A stretch of 64,000 nucleotides of DNA from positions 1,984,001 to 2,048,000 of the forward strand of contig NZ_CP186485.1 of assembly GCF_049348705.1 (NCBI RefSeq), given 5' to 3'. The translations under genes were made by a program, and so were the position numbers. Below are positions 15,872 through 26,974 of this stretch, one piece after another; position 1 is the first letter of the stretch, and every line of letters begins with the position of its first letter. The notes beneath the pieces are model-generated. The model had not been told where the DNA came from, searched no databases, and was given only the letters and a program-made list of their open reading frames with translations. This DNA is from Paracoxiella cheracis. Lineage in GTDB: Bacteria; Pseudomonadota; Gammaproteobacteria; Coxiellales; Coxiellaceae.

Positions 15872-16989
15872 GGCTTTGTTGCCTAACTAAAACATGAACA
15901 ATCTATGTAATTTTTGCTGTCTATATTATAATCAGCACCCCAGGATTTTCAAGCAGAAGGCGGTTCATATGCCAAATAAATATCCAAACAAAAAAGGCTG
16001 GACGATTCCCAAGCAGAAATACAAGGTGAGCAATTGGCGTGAATATAATAATGCATTACGCAATCGTGCCAATATTGAAATCTGGATATCCGATGATATT
16101 ATTCATTCGTGGTATGAAAAAGATCGTGTGTATGATGGCAAAGGCGCACCCCAAAAGTTCACGGATCTTGCGATCATTACCTGCCATGAAATTCGGCAAG
16201 TTTTTCGTTTAGCGTTGAGGCAATGTCAAGGGTTTATGAATTCAATTTTCAAGATGAAAGCCCTTAATATAAAATCACCGGATTACAGTTGCTTGTCAAA
16301 ACGGTTAGCGCTTTTAACTATTCAGTCGCCTCGTTACAGGAAAACGGAATCGGCAGATAAAAGCGTTGTGGCTATCGCCCTTGACTCCACTGGGTTAAAA
16401 CGGTTTGGCAGAGGTGAATGGCATCAGGAAACATATACATTATCAGCCAAACGGAGTTGGCGTAAATTGCATATAGCCGTTGATAATAAACATATTATTC
16501 ATGGTAATGATTTAACGGATCGCTTTACGGCGGATTGCCAAAGCGTTGCAACGTTATCAAAGCAACTTACTTGCAAAGTGGGCCATGTCAGCGCCGATGG
16601 TGCCTACGATAAGAATCCTGTTTATGAAATATTATCAAATTACTTTAAAGGAGCCGCTATAATAATGCCGCCTGATAGTGATGCTGTTTATGATAAAAAT
16701 AATCATACACAACGTAATGGTAATGTTAAGCAACTAAAAGCATTGGGCCGAATGGCTTGGCAACGAATAAGACAATACGGTTATCGGAATTATTCAGAGT
16801 TGGCGATTCAACGCTACAAAAGAATATTGGGTAGTACGTTACATGCTCGAGATTTTGTACGGCAAAAAATCGAATCAATGATCGGTTGTGGTGTGTTAAA
16901 TAAAATGACACGGCTAGGAATGCCGGCGAGTTATCGTTGCGCCTAAATTTTGCGACACAGACAAAGCCGTGAGGTTAGGCAACAAAGCC
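15872..16989 (+). mobile_element. IS5-family insertion sequence, copy 1
   Basis: A 1118-bp element bounded by 16-bp inverted repeats GGCTTTGTTGCCTAAC. A second copy of exactly the same length lies at 17309-18426 in the same orientation. The flanks (TTTGAT on the left, CCTGTT on the right) show no target duplication, so the original insertion was followed by rearrangement. Confidence 0.93.
15969..16946 (+). CDS. IS5-family transposase, copy 1
   Basis: A 325-residue DDE transposase from the ATG at 15969 (MPNKYPNKKGW), chosen over a start 25 codons upstream because the upstream part is low-complexity IS end. Family features: an N-terminal helical domain (NWREYNNALRNRANIEIW), first Asp in VAIALDSTGLKRFG, then WRKLHIAVD, second Asp in GHVSADGAYD, and the Glu-containing QRYKRILGSTLHARDF..K. 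These fit the IS903-like group of IS5. It differs from copy 2 at one residue (Met versus Ile before PPDSDAV). Intact. Confidence 0.93.
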   Translation: MPNKYPNKKGWTIPKQKYKVSNWREYNNALRNRANIEIWISDDIIHSWYEKDRVYDGKGAPQKFTDLAIITCHEIRQVFRLALRQCQGFMNSIFKMKALNIKSPDYSCLSKRLALLTIQSPRYRKTESADKSVVAIALDSTGLKRFGRGEWHQETYTLSAKRSWRKLHIAVDNKHIIHGNDLTDRFTADCQSVATLSKQLTCKVGHVSADGAYDKNPVYEILSNYFKGAAIIMPPDSDAVYDKNNHTQRNGNVKQLKALGRMAWQRIRQYGYRNYSELAIQRYKRILGSTLHARDFVRQKIESMIGCGVLNKMTRLGMPASYRCA

Positions 16990-17092
16990 CCTGTTAAGTA
17001 AGATTTTATTAGACACAACTGATAATATTAGACAGTGTATATTTTATAGGCAAGCGTTTCTTGCTGTAACTTTTTCTTTTTATTGATTTTAT

Positions 17093-17169
<77 letters not shown>

Positions 17170-17184
17170 CTGAGCAAGGCCCTT

Positions 17185-17213
17185 ACCTTAGCCTTACCCC
17201 CCTTTAGAGTCAA
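17185..17213 (-). promoter_or_regulatory. Possible promoter of tRNA-Ile(CAU)
   Basis: On the minus strand TTGACT (17208-17213) and TAAGGT (17185-17190) are 17 bases apart, about 15 bases before the mature tRNA. The -10 box is weak, but the G-rich spacer and position suit a stable-RNA promoter. Confidence 0.45.
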
Positions 17214-17308
17214 GCGGAGCATGCCTGCTATTGGGCTTTCTGTAGGATATCTCCCACAGAAAGATAATCTGATTTCGCACGGCAGGATTTGTTTAGGTAA
17301 TATAGCAT

Positions 17309-18426
17309 GGCTTTGTTGCCTAACTAAAACATGAACAATCTATGTAATTTTTGCTGTCTATATTATAATCAGCACCCCACGATTTTTAAGCAGAGGGCGC
17401 CTCATATGCCAAATAAATATCCAAACAAAAAAGGCTGGACGATTCCCAAGCAGAAATACAAGGTGAGCAATTGGCGTGAATATAATAATGCATTACGCAA
17501 TCGTGCCAATATTGAAATCTGGATATCCGATGATATTATTCATTCGTGGTATGAAAAAGATCGTGTGTATGATGGCAAAGGCGCACCCCAAAAGTTCACG
17601 GATCTTGCGATCATTACGTGCCATGAAATTCGGCAAGTTTTTCGTTTAGCGTTGAGGCAATGTCAAGGGTTTATGAATTCAATTTTCAAGATGAAAGCCC
17701 TTAATATAAAATCACCGGATTACAGTTGCTTGTCAAAACGGTTAGCGCTTTTAACTATTCAGTCGCCTCGTTACAGGAAAACGGAATCGGCAGATAAAAG
17801 CGTTGTGGCTATCGCCCTTGACTCCACTGGGTTAAAACGGTTTGGCAGAGGTGAATGGCATCAGGAAACATATACATTATCAGCCAAACGGAGTTGGCGT
17901 AAATTGCATATAGCCGTTGATAATAAACATATTATTCATGGTAATGATTTAACGGATCGCTTTACGGCGGATTGCCAAAGCGTTGCAACGTTATCAAAGC
18001 AACTTACTTGCAAAGTGGGCCATGTCAGCGCCGATGGTGCCTACGATAAGAATCCTGTTTATGAAATATTATCAAATTACTTTAAAGGAGCCGCTATAAT
18101 AATTCCGCCTGATAGTGATGCTGTTTATGATAAAAATAATCATACACAACGTAATGGTAATGTTAAGCAACTAAAAGCATTGGGCCGAATGGCTTGGCAA
18201 CGAATAAGACAATACGGTTATCGGAATTATTCAGAGTTGGCGATTCAACGCTACAAAAGAATATTGGGTAGTACGTTACATGCTCGAGATTTTGTACGGC
18301 AAAAAATCGAATCAATGATCGGTTGTGGTGTGTTAAATAAAATGACACGGCTAGGAATGCCGGCGAGTTATCGTTGCGCCTAAATTTTGCGACACAGACA
18401 AAGCTGTGAGGTTAGGCAACAAAGCC
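17309..18426 (+). mobile_element. IS5-family insertion sequence, copy 2
   Basis: Same 1118-bp length, ends and orientation as copy 1. The two copies are nearly identical except for a cluster of changes in the 30 bases before the transposase start. The right end cuts off the 3' part of the amidase gene. No target duplication is visible. Confidence 0.93.
17406..18383 (+). CDS. IS5-family transposase, copy 2
   Basis: The 325-residue transposase of the second IS5 copy, with all the catalytic blocks of copy 1 (ALDSTGLKRFG, SADGAYD, RILGSTLHARD). One residue differs (Ile for Met before PPDSD). Both copies look capable of being translated, so either could drive movement of the other or of the interval that carries the tRNA gene. 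The start is again taken at MPNKYP, with GAGGGCG-type purines 8-14 bases upstream. Confidence 0.93.
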   Translation: MPNKYPNKKGWTIPKQKYKVSNWREYNNALRNRANIEIWISDDIIHSWYEKDRVYDGKGAPQKFTDLAIITCHEIRQVFRLALRQCQGFMNSIFKMKALNIKSPDYSCLSKRLALLTIQSPRYRKTESADKSVVAIALDSTGLKRFGRGEWHQETYTLSAKRSWRKLHIAVDNKHIIHGNDLTDRFTADCQSVATLSKQLTCKVGHVSADGAYDKNPVYEILSNYFKGAAIIIPPDSDAVYDKNNHTQRNGNVKQLKALGRMAWQRIRQYGYRNYSELAIQRYKRILGSTLHARDFVRQKIESMIGCGVLNKMTRLGMPASYRCA

Positions 18427-19236
18427 AATAAACTCAACGACTATGCTATTTCCCGCTGCATCCGTAACAATGACGTGCACAGGAAAAACAACGTTAGGAT
18501 GAGTAGGGAGAGACAATGGTTGTGCAAAGACGCGAACGTTTGATAACGCCTGCTTTACCTCTGCAGTTGTACTGAAATTACCCAGAATCCAATCCCCTAG
18601 ATAAAGGTACGATAATGCTTGCTTATCTTGATCGGGAGATATGCTTTGAAACTGCGTAATTCCAAGCGTGTCGCGATGCTCGTGATAGATTATTGCCATC
18701 CCTGTCAATAATCGACTCGCAATACGCGACAACTTAAATAGCCGCGGACGTCCTCGTCGCCCGCGCTCCGCGACCTCACGGCTCGACTACGCACGGGCTC
18801 TCAAATGACTTGACGGCTCGTAAAGATTTTTTGCAGTCGCTTACGCTCGGCAAAAAATCCGAGCCTACCGCGGAATACGCGCCTTCGCTTCGCTCTCCAT
18901 GGCGCGCATCGCAGGTAAATATAGAAGACCAAAGGATAGGCCTTTTTCATTCATACCATCGACAGGATGATTCTGTCCGAAAAAATTGAGGTAAAGGTAG
19001 CCAAACTTCGATGTGCAGGACAAGCCGGGATTGCCGTCAGGAGCCGTCACTTTAAATTCGACGCCGCGTGGTGAGCTAGTAATTTGTGAGTTTAAATCAG
19101 GGCCGAATTCGAGTGTTCTACCAACAACGACTGCACCATCTTGTGCTTTAATCATCGTTTCAGTACAGGCAAAGGCCGGTGTAGATACAAAACAAAAAAT
19201 TAAAAAAGTAAAAACTAAAGTCCTTAGCGTCAACAT
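18427..19236 (-). pseudogene. Linear amide C-N hydrolase (choloylglycine hydrolase family), truncated
   Basis: On the minus strand an Ntn-hydrolase begins at 19236 with a signal peptide ending AFA before Cys24, the expected nucleophile (CTETMIKAQDGAVVVGRTLEFG, seen in parts). The family's N-terminal block and NEKGLSFGLLYLP follow. There the 249-bp repeat (18663-18911) interrupts it. Beyond it the protein continues as GITQFQS..ALSYLYLGDWILGNFSTTAEVKQAL and VFPVHVIVTDAAGNSIVVEF. Joining across the repeat restores YLPGITQF in frame with no base lost. The gene is then cut at 18426 by IS5 copy 2, so the last third is missing. Such enzymes hydrolyse bile-salt-like or acyl-amide bonds; here it is dead. 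Confidence 0.9.
18663..18911 (+). repeat. 249-bp structured repeat, copy A
   Basis: Starts CAAGCGTGTCGCGATGC and ends CCATGGCGCGCATCG. Far more GC-rich than its surroundings. It contains a 10-bp perfect hairpin GATTTTTTGC/GCAAAAAATC extended by GGCTCG/CGAGCC, a hairpin GATTATTG/CAATAATC, and GGCGCG/CGCGCC near the right end. By eye it is identical to copies C and D. Here it lies inside the amidase gene, and the gene reads through exactly if the 249 bp are removed, so there is no target duplication. Confidence 0.92.
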
Positions 19237-19331
19237 ATCACACTCCCTGTCGATAGGTTGTCACCAATATTACCCTATTTTTCAAAAAAGTAAACCCAGG
19301 TGGGATGTTCTCAAATTTAGTCAGCTCATAT

Positions 19332-19368
19332 AAAAAAACCCCGTCATTGAATAAATGACGGGGTTTTT
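19332..19368 (-). terminator. Rho-independent terminator of the rRNA operon
   Basis: A strong hairpin AACCCCGTCATT/AATGACGGGGTT with a five-base loop, flanked by A and T runs on both sides so it can act in both directions. It lies 13 bases beyond the 5S gene on the minus strand. Confidence 0.92.
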
Positions 19369-19380
19369 CAGAATTAAAAA

Positions 19381-19495
19381 CCTGGCGGTGACCTACTTTC
19401 ACATGAGGAGACCTCACACTATCATCGGCGCGGAGCGTTTTCACTTCTGAGTTCGGGATGGAATCAGGTGGTTCCCACTCGCTATTGCCGCCAGG
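19381..19495 (-). rRNA. rrf: 5S ribosomal RNA
   Basis: The minus strand shows a 5S sequence from CCTGGCGGCAATAGCGAG to CACCGCCAGG, about 115 bases, with the paired ends CCTGGCGG/CCGCCAGG and the internal CCGAACTCAGAAGTGAAA-like block. Last gene of the operon before the terminator. Confidence 0.95.
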
Positions 19496-19742
19496 AAACT
19501 GGTGTTTCCGCAATGCAGAAAAACAATCGGTGAAATATAAAGTTGAGTTATTGTATTCGTCGCAATAACGTTTATTTTATCGCACAATCAAAAACCCTGT
19601 AGGGTTGTATGATCAAGTCGCACGATTAATTAGTACAGGTTAGCTTCACACATTACTATGCTTCCACACCCTGCCTATCAACGTTGTCGTCTTCAACGAA
19701 TCTTTAGGGACTTTAAAAGTCCGGGAGATCTTATCTTGAGGG

Positions 19743-19778
<36 letters not shown>

Positions 19779-19944
19779 TCCGTACTTAGCTACCCGGCAG
19801 TGCCATTGGCATGACAACCGGAACACCAGAGGTACGTCCACTCCGGTCCTCTCGTACTAGGAGCAGATCCTCTCAAATCTCCAGCGCCCACGGCAGATAG
19901 GGACCGAACTGTCTCACGACGTTCTAAACCCAGCTCACGTACCA

Positions 19945-19977
<33 letters not shown>

Positions 19978-19982
19978 GGCTA

Positions 19983-20022
<40 letters not shown>

Positions 20023-20051
20023 ACCACCGTCGATATGAACTCTTGGGTGGT

Positions 20052-20082
<31 letters not shown>

Positions 20083-20533
20083 TCGTTGAGCGATGGCCCT
20101 ACCATTAAGAACCACCGGATCACTAAGGCCTACTTTCGTACCTGCTCGACTCGTCAGTCTCGCAGTTAAGCACCTTTATGCCTTTGCACTCAATGCACGA
20201 TTTCCGACCGTGCTGAAGGTACCTTTGCACTCCTCTGTTACTCTTTTGGAGGAGACCGCCCCAGTCAAACTACCCACCATACACTGTCCCCATCCCGGAT
20301 AACGGGACTAGGTTAGAGCCTCAAACATGTCAGGGTGGTATTTCAAGGTTGGCTCCACTAGAGCTAGCGCTCTAGCTTCAAAGCCTCCCACCTATCCTAC
20401 ACAGACATATTCAAAGTCCAGTGTAAAGCTATAGTAAAGGTTCACGGGGTCTTTCCGTCTAGCCGCGGGTACACTGCATCTTCACAGCGATTTCAATTTC
20501 ACTGAGTCTTGGGTGGAGACAGCGTGGCCATCG

Positions 20534-20580
<47 letters not shown>

Positions 20581-21329
20581 CGGTTAACTCTCTTCTGTTT
20601 CCAAAAGAGCCGGACTATATCTTAATTTGCTTCGCAAGGTTATTCATTTGAGTCTTTATTTTTCTAATTTCGTCAACTCCTGATGATGTCAAATGAATAT
20701 TCATTTCCATCATTCTTAAAATTTTACGAAATTTTTTAAACTCAATGCCTTTCTGTGTTTTTAACAGATGTTTTTCAAAGAAAGGAATAATGATCTCTTG
20801 CAGATGCTTTAAACTTCTTACTCGATAAGCCATTCGATCAGCATGGTTAGATCTAACCACACCACAACCAAAATAACCTTTTAGAGCATGAAGTACTTTA
20901 ATGTCTCGTTTGTGTTGTACAACAGTAAATTCAGGTAATACTTGAAAACCTGTAGTCATTTCATGATGCTTATTTATTGCAACATGGAAACAACCTTCAC
21001 CATCAACAAAACCAACGATCCATTGTGCTTCTAGTTTCATATGCAAACTCCAAACATGTAGTCTCTGAGGATTCTGATATTTAGTTTAGGTCTAAATACA
21101 TCTCACTATTAGTAATAAAACTTACCATTAATGCTTCTTTCTTACTTCATGGCTTACTTTAAATTGAGTTGCACAATCATCTCCTTAATGATGATTTATC
21201 AGCCTTTCCTGCGGATTGTCCCCTTGTCTCTTAGATTTTTACTGCCACAATACATAAGTTGTGGTGAGTACTAAAGAGTTTTTGAGAAGTTTCCCGCATA
21301 TAGTTTGGTTTTACTAAGGCTAGCTATTA
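20581..21329 (-). ncRNA. Group I self-splicing intron in 23S rRNA (site about 1931)
   Basis: The 23S reads CCTAAGGT | intron | AGCGAAATTCC, so the insertion is after the U at about E. coli position 1931. The 5' exon end CUAAGGU pairs with the guide GCCUUAG (21314-21320), giving helix P1 with the required terminal U-G wobble, and the intron ends in G. Core strings GACAATCCGCAG and CTCAGAGACTACA are those of group I ribozymes. The intron is 749 bases and holds one endonuclease gene in its 3' half. Confidence 0.93.
20615..21040 (-). CDS. LAGLIDADG homing endonuclease in the 23S intron
   Basis: A 141-residue single-motif LAGLIDADG endonuclease. The motif is WIVGFVDGEGCFHV near residues 7-20, where the Asp/Glu would bind metal. 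One motif per chain implies a homodimer, as in I-CreI. Such proteins cut intron-less 23S genes at the insertion site, so the intron copies itself into them. The start at 21040 (MKLEAQW) is used because GGAG lies 7 bases upstream; a TTG two codons earlier is possible. It is transcribed with the rRNA on the minus strand and ends 34 bases before the 3' splice site. Intact and presumably active. Confidence 0.93.
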   Translation of the reverse strand: MKLEAQWIVGFVDGEGCFHVAINKHHEMTTGFQVLPEFTVVQHKRDIKVLHALKGYFGCGVVRSNHADRMAYRVRSLKHLQEIIIPFFEKHLLKTQKGIEFKKFRKILRMMEMNIHLTSSGVDEIRKIKTQMNNLAKQIKI

Positions 21330-21376
<47 letters not shown>

Positions 21377-22758
21377 CCGGAGCTTGCACCCCATCACTTA
21401 ACCTTCTGGCACCGGGCAGGCGTCACACCCTATACGTCCTCTTACGAGTTTGCAGAGTGCTGTGTTTTTAGTAAACAGTCGCAGCCACCTGGTAATTGCA
21501 ACCCTCTTCAGCTCCAGTCGCAGGACCTTCACTTACAAAGGGCGCACCTTCTCCCGAAGTTACGGTGCTATTTTGCCTAGTTCCTTCACCCAAGTTCTCT
21601 CAAGCGCCTAAGTATTCTCTACTCGTCCACCTGTGTCGGTTTGGGGTACGGTTCCACAATATCTGAAGCTTAGAGACTTTTCCTGGAAGCGTGGCATCAA
21701 TCACTTCATACGACAAGTCGCATTTCGTCATCGTGTCTCAGAATTAAGTTCCCGGATTTGCCAAAGAACTCTTCCTACTCACTTAAACCACCAACCATCA
21801 GGTGGCTGATCTAGCCTTCTCCGTCATCCCATCGCAATATTGTGAAGTACAGGAATATTGACCTGTTTCCCATCGACTACGCATTTCTGCCTCGCCTTAG
21901 GGGCCGACTCACCCTGCGCCGATTAACGTTGCGCAGGAAACCTTGGACTTTCGGCGTGTAGGTTTTTCACCCACATTATCGTTACTTATGTCAGCATTCG
22001 CACTTCTGATACCTCCAGCAAACCTTTCGATTCACCTTCGCAGGCGTACAGAACGCTCCTCTACCGGTTCCGAAGAACCCCGCAGCTTCGGTATACAGTT
22101 TGAGCCCCGTTGAATCTTCCGCGCAGGACGACTCGACTAGTGAGCTATTACGCTTTCTTTAAAGGATGGCTGCTTCTAAGCCAACCTCCTAGCTGTCTGA
22201 GCCTTCCCACATCGTTTCCCACTTAACTGTAATTTTGGGACCTTAGCTGGCGGTCTGGGCTGTTTCCCTTTTCACGACGGACCTTATCACCCGCCGTGTG
22301 TCTCCCGTGCTAAAACTTCTTGGTATTCGGAGTTTGCATCGGTTTGGTAAGCCGGGATGGCTCCCTAGCCGAAACAGTGCTCTACCTCCAAGAGTCATAC
22401 ACGAGGCGCTACCTAAATAGCTTTCGAGGAGAACCAGCTATCTCCGAGCTTGATTAGCCTTTCACTCCGATCCACAACTCATCCCCTAATTTTTCAACAT
22501 TAGTGGGTTCGGGCCTCCAGTCAGTGTTACCTGACCTTCACCCTGGCCATGGATAGATCGCTCGGTTTCGGGTCTACTCACTGCAACTAAACGCCATTTC
22601 TGACTCGGTTTCCCTACGCCTCCCCTAAACGGTTAAGCTTGCTACAGCAAGTAAGTCGCTGACCCATTATACAAAAGGTACGCAGTCACCCATCCGAAGA
22701 TAGGCTTCCACTGCTTGTACGCATACGGTTTCAGGTTCTATTTCACTCCCCTCACCGG

Positions 22759-22803
<45 letters not shown>

Positions 22804-23467
22804 GTAAGTAGTATTTAGCCTTGGAGGATGGGCCCCCCATCTTCAGTCAAGATAACACGTGTCCCGACTTACTCATCGTTACCACTTTATTCGCCCTTTC
22901 GCATACGGGGTTATCACCCTCTATGACTGCACTTTCCAGAGCATTTTGCTAGAACAAATAAAGATTATGTAACTGGGCTGTTCTGCTTTCGCTCGCCGCT
23001 ACTAACAGAATCTCGGTTGATTTCTTTTCCTCTGGGTACTTAGATGTTTCAGTTCCCCAGGTTCGCCTCATATACCTATGGATTCAGTATATGATAGCCC
23101 CGAAGGGCTAGGTTTCCCCATTCGGAAATCTCCGGATCATTGCTTGTTTGCCAGCTCCCCGAAGCTTATCGCAGGCTACTACGTCCTTCATCGCCTCTTA
23201 CTGCCAAGGCATCCACCGTATGCGCTTATTCACTTGATCATACAACCCTAAAAAATTCAGGATTGCATGCCAATTAAATATAACGATAAAAATAAACGCT
23301 GGTTATTATTGTAAGAATACAATATACCCAATATAAACAGTAAACCAAGTTTGCACTCGGTTTACAGCGCCTTTACATTTCACCAAATTGTTAAAGAGCA
23401 ATGTTCTGTCCAGAAGACAGAAAACTAGTGACTATTTTTCAATCAACAGCTTTCTTTCATCTGAAAT

Positions 23468-23543
23468 TGGTGGAGCCAGGCGGGATCGAACCGCCGACCC
23501 TCTGCTTGCAAAGCAGACGCTCTCCCAGCTGAGCTATGGCCCC
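23468..23543 (-). tRNA. tRNA-Ala (UGC)
   Basis: A 76-base cloverleaf with encoded CCA: acceptor GGGGCCA, D-arm AGCTCAGCTGGGAGAGC, anticodon loop TTTGCAA (UGC) and T-arm GGTTCGATCCC. It is the second spacer tRNA of the rRNA operon. A boxA-like TGCTCTTTAACA lies between it and 23S (about 23387-23398). Confidence 0.97.
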
Positions 23544-23785
23544 CCCCCTACTGGTCCTTTTTCCTTTATGCTTCGTTATGCTCTCTCTTCAGTCGGTCAC
23601 GTACTTATGTACGCTCCCTCCTTCATCGTTCGCATGCCTCGCCTAACGAAAAAATTACTTCGTAAGCATTTTTAATTCACGCAACCCTTTTTTCAAGGTT
23701 GAATTTTGTGCTGATCAAGGCAAAAAACCAACGAGGTTTATTACCAATAAACAAGGAGGTTTTTAACACAGAGCAGCGCAAAATT

Positions 23786-23862
<77 letters not shown>

Positions 23863-23956
23863 AGGCTCGACCACAGGCTCTGGGCCTGCATCCTACATTC
23901 AAAACTAAGAAGGCAATTTGAGTGAGTACTAATGTAGTACCTTAATCACTAAAAAG

Positions 23957-25497
<1,541 letters not shown>

Positions 25498-25624
25498 TAG
25501 AATCGAAGTGCCTAGTAAACTAGGCAAAAAAAGGGCTCGACACAAAACGCACAGTTTGCTGCGAATTCTGTATCGAATAACTAAATGAGTGATTTAGATA
25601 TCAACACAGTACCCACACAAACTG

Positions 25625-25708
25625 CCTTCACATTGCTTCAAATTTTTAAAGAGCGTTATTCCAATCAGGAAGATTGGGCTATTCTACGCGTCTATCGCGC
25701 TTTGTCAA
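25625..25708 (-). promoter_or_regulatory. rRNA operon promoter and leader boxA
   Basis: On the minus strand a near-consensus promoter has TTGACA (25703-25708), a 16-base spacer and TAGAAT (25681-25686), about 185 bases before 16S. About 25 bases further on CGCTCTTTAAAAAT is a boxA-type antitermination signal (about 25645-25658), matching the spacer boxA before 23S. Confidence 0.85.
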
Positions 25709-25747
25709 TCACTATCTGACATCAAATAGACCTTTTTTGTAACTGAT

Positions 25748-25883
25748 CAAATTGTGACACAGTTACTACTTTCCTTGCCCAAAGAGAGCTTCTACCGCCT
25801 CATCGTTTGGGCGGAGAATAGTACCATCAGAAAGTGGTAAATGACAATAGGTCCGTCTGAAAATAGTTCCAGTTGTTATTATA
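25748..25883 (-). other. Gene remnant between rRNA promoter and IS982 copy 2
   Basis: Between the rRNA promoter and the IS, the minus strand has an open frame ending at TAG (about 25766) that encodes a tail of about 30 residues (FRRTYCHLPLSDGTILRPND...). If the IS and one duplication are removed the frame continues upstream for about 20 more residues (PRVGEQTYSSGYAI) to a TGA. No start and no recognisable family; it is probably a decayed gene end or chance frame. Confidence 0.3.
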
Positions 25884-26893
25884 ACCTGAGTTCTGTATAA
25901 GAAAAGGAATAAGTGAATGAAATAATTGAAAAAAAGACCGGAACCGCTAAAATTTAGCTCCAAAATTACAGCTAAATAATGTAACAGGAGTTAATCATGT
26001 TGGCACCGGTCACGGAGATTTTTTGTGATATGGATGATTTTTGCAAGGATTATTTGAAAGGTCAATCAAAGTATTTGCTACCGAACCCAGACAGAAAACG
26101 AGATCGAGCGATGCAAATGAGCTTGTCTGAAATTGGCACCATCATTGTGTTGTTTCAAATGAGTCACTATCGCACATTTAAGGATTTTTATTGTGGATGT
26201 GTTTTACAAGACATGAAGAAGTATTTTCCTACGGCGCTGAGTTACACACGTTTTGTCGCCTGCCAATCAGCAGCGCTAATGATGCTCGCCGCCTATTTGC
26301 TTTCGAGAAAGGGCAAACACACGGGATTGTATTATATTGACTCAACTACACTACGCGTATGCCACAATAAACGAATTTATCGAAACAAGGTTTTCAAAGG
26401 CATTGCTAAACGCAGTAAAAGCACAATGGGCTGGGTTTACGGCTTTAAACTACATATTGTGATTAATCATCAAGGGGAATTAATCCGTTTTTGTTTAACG
26501 AAAGGGAACGTGGATGATCGCGCTGTTGTTAGAAAATTAATGGCTAATTTAAAGGGGTTGGGCGCTGGCGATAAAGGGTATCTTGGAAAAGATCTTGCGG
26601 ACGATTTGGCAAAACACGATTTAAAATTTGTGACAAAAGTCCGTAAAAATATGAAGAACAAAATGCTTTCTGCATTTGAAAAGTTTTTCCTAAAACAACG
26701 TGGCATCGTAGAAACGATTATCGATCAGTTGAAAAACTTGTATCATGTTGAGCATTCGCGTCATCGTAGTCCGATTAATTTTTTAGTCAATACCCTTGCA
26801 GCGCTAATTGCCTATTCTTGGCGACCAAACAAACCAGGAATAAAAACCAACAATATAAAGAATAATTTATACGCAGTTATCCAGAACTGAGGT
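25884..26893 (+). mobile_element. IS982-family insertion sequence, copy 2
   Basis: 1010 bp with the same ends as copy 1, in the opposite orientation. The flanks are TATTATA (25877-25883) and TAGTATA (26894-26900), a 7-bp duplication with one mismatch, so this copy has been in place longer or one flank has mutated. It separates tyrS from the rRNA operon. Confidence 0.94.
25997..26890 (+). CDS. IS982-family DDE transposase, copy 2
   Basis: Intact 297-residue transposase, by eye identical in protein to copy 1. First Asp in YYIDSTTLRVC, second in GAGDKGYLG, Glu in RGIVETIIDQ. The start ATG at 25997 is preceded by CAGGAG 7 bases upstream. Reading direction is opposite to tyrS and the rRNA operon. 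Confidence 0.95.
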   Translation: MLAPVTEIFCDMDDFCKDYLKGQSKYLLPNPDRKRDRAMQMSLSEIGTIIVLFQMSHYRTFKDFYCGCVLQDMKKYFPTALSYTRFVACQSAALMMLAAYLLSRKGKHTGLYYIDSTTLRVCHNKRIYRNKVFKGIAKRSKSTMGWVYGFKLHIVINHQGELIRFCLTKGNVDDRAVVRKLMANLKGLGAGDKGYLGKDLADDLAKHDLKFVTKVRKNMKNKMLSAFEKFFLKQRGIVETIIDQLKNLYHVEHSRHRSPINFLVNTLAALIAYSWRPNKPGIKTNNIKNNLYAVIQN

Positions 26894-26974
26894 TAGTATA
26901 GCATACCCTGAAGAATATGTTTGCTCGCCAACCCGAGGTGAGGAATAGGCGATTCATTAAATATCTTCATATAG

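Noticed and set aside
19013..19333. A 106-codon frame on the plus strand opposite the amidase N-terminus
   Set aside because: It is the shadow of the signal-peptide region of the amidase and ends in the terminator region.
25766..25963. A 65-codon frame crossing the left end of IS982 copy 2
   Set aside because: Its first half is IS end sequence and the second half a gene-end remnant; the junction only exists because of the IS insertion.
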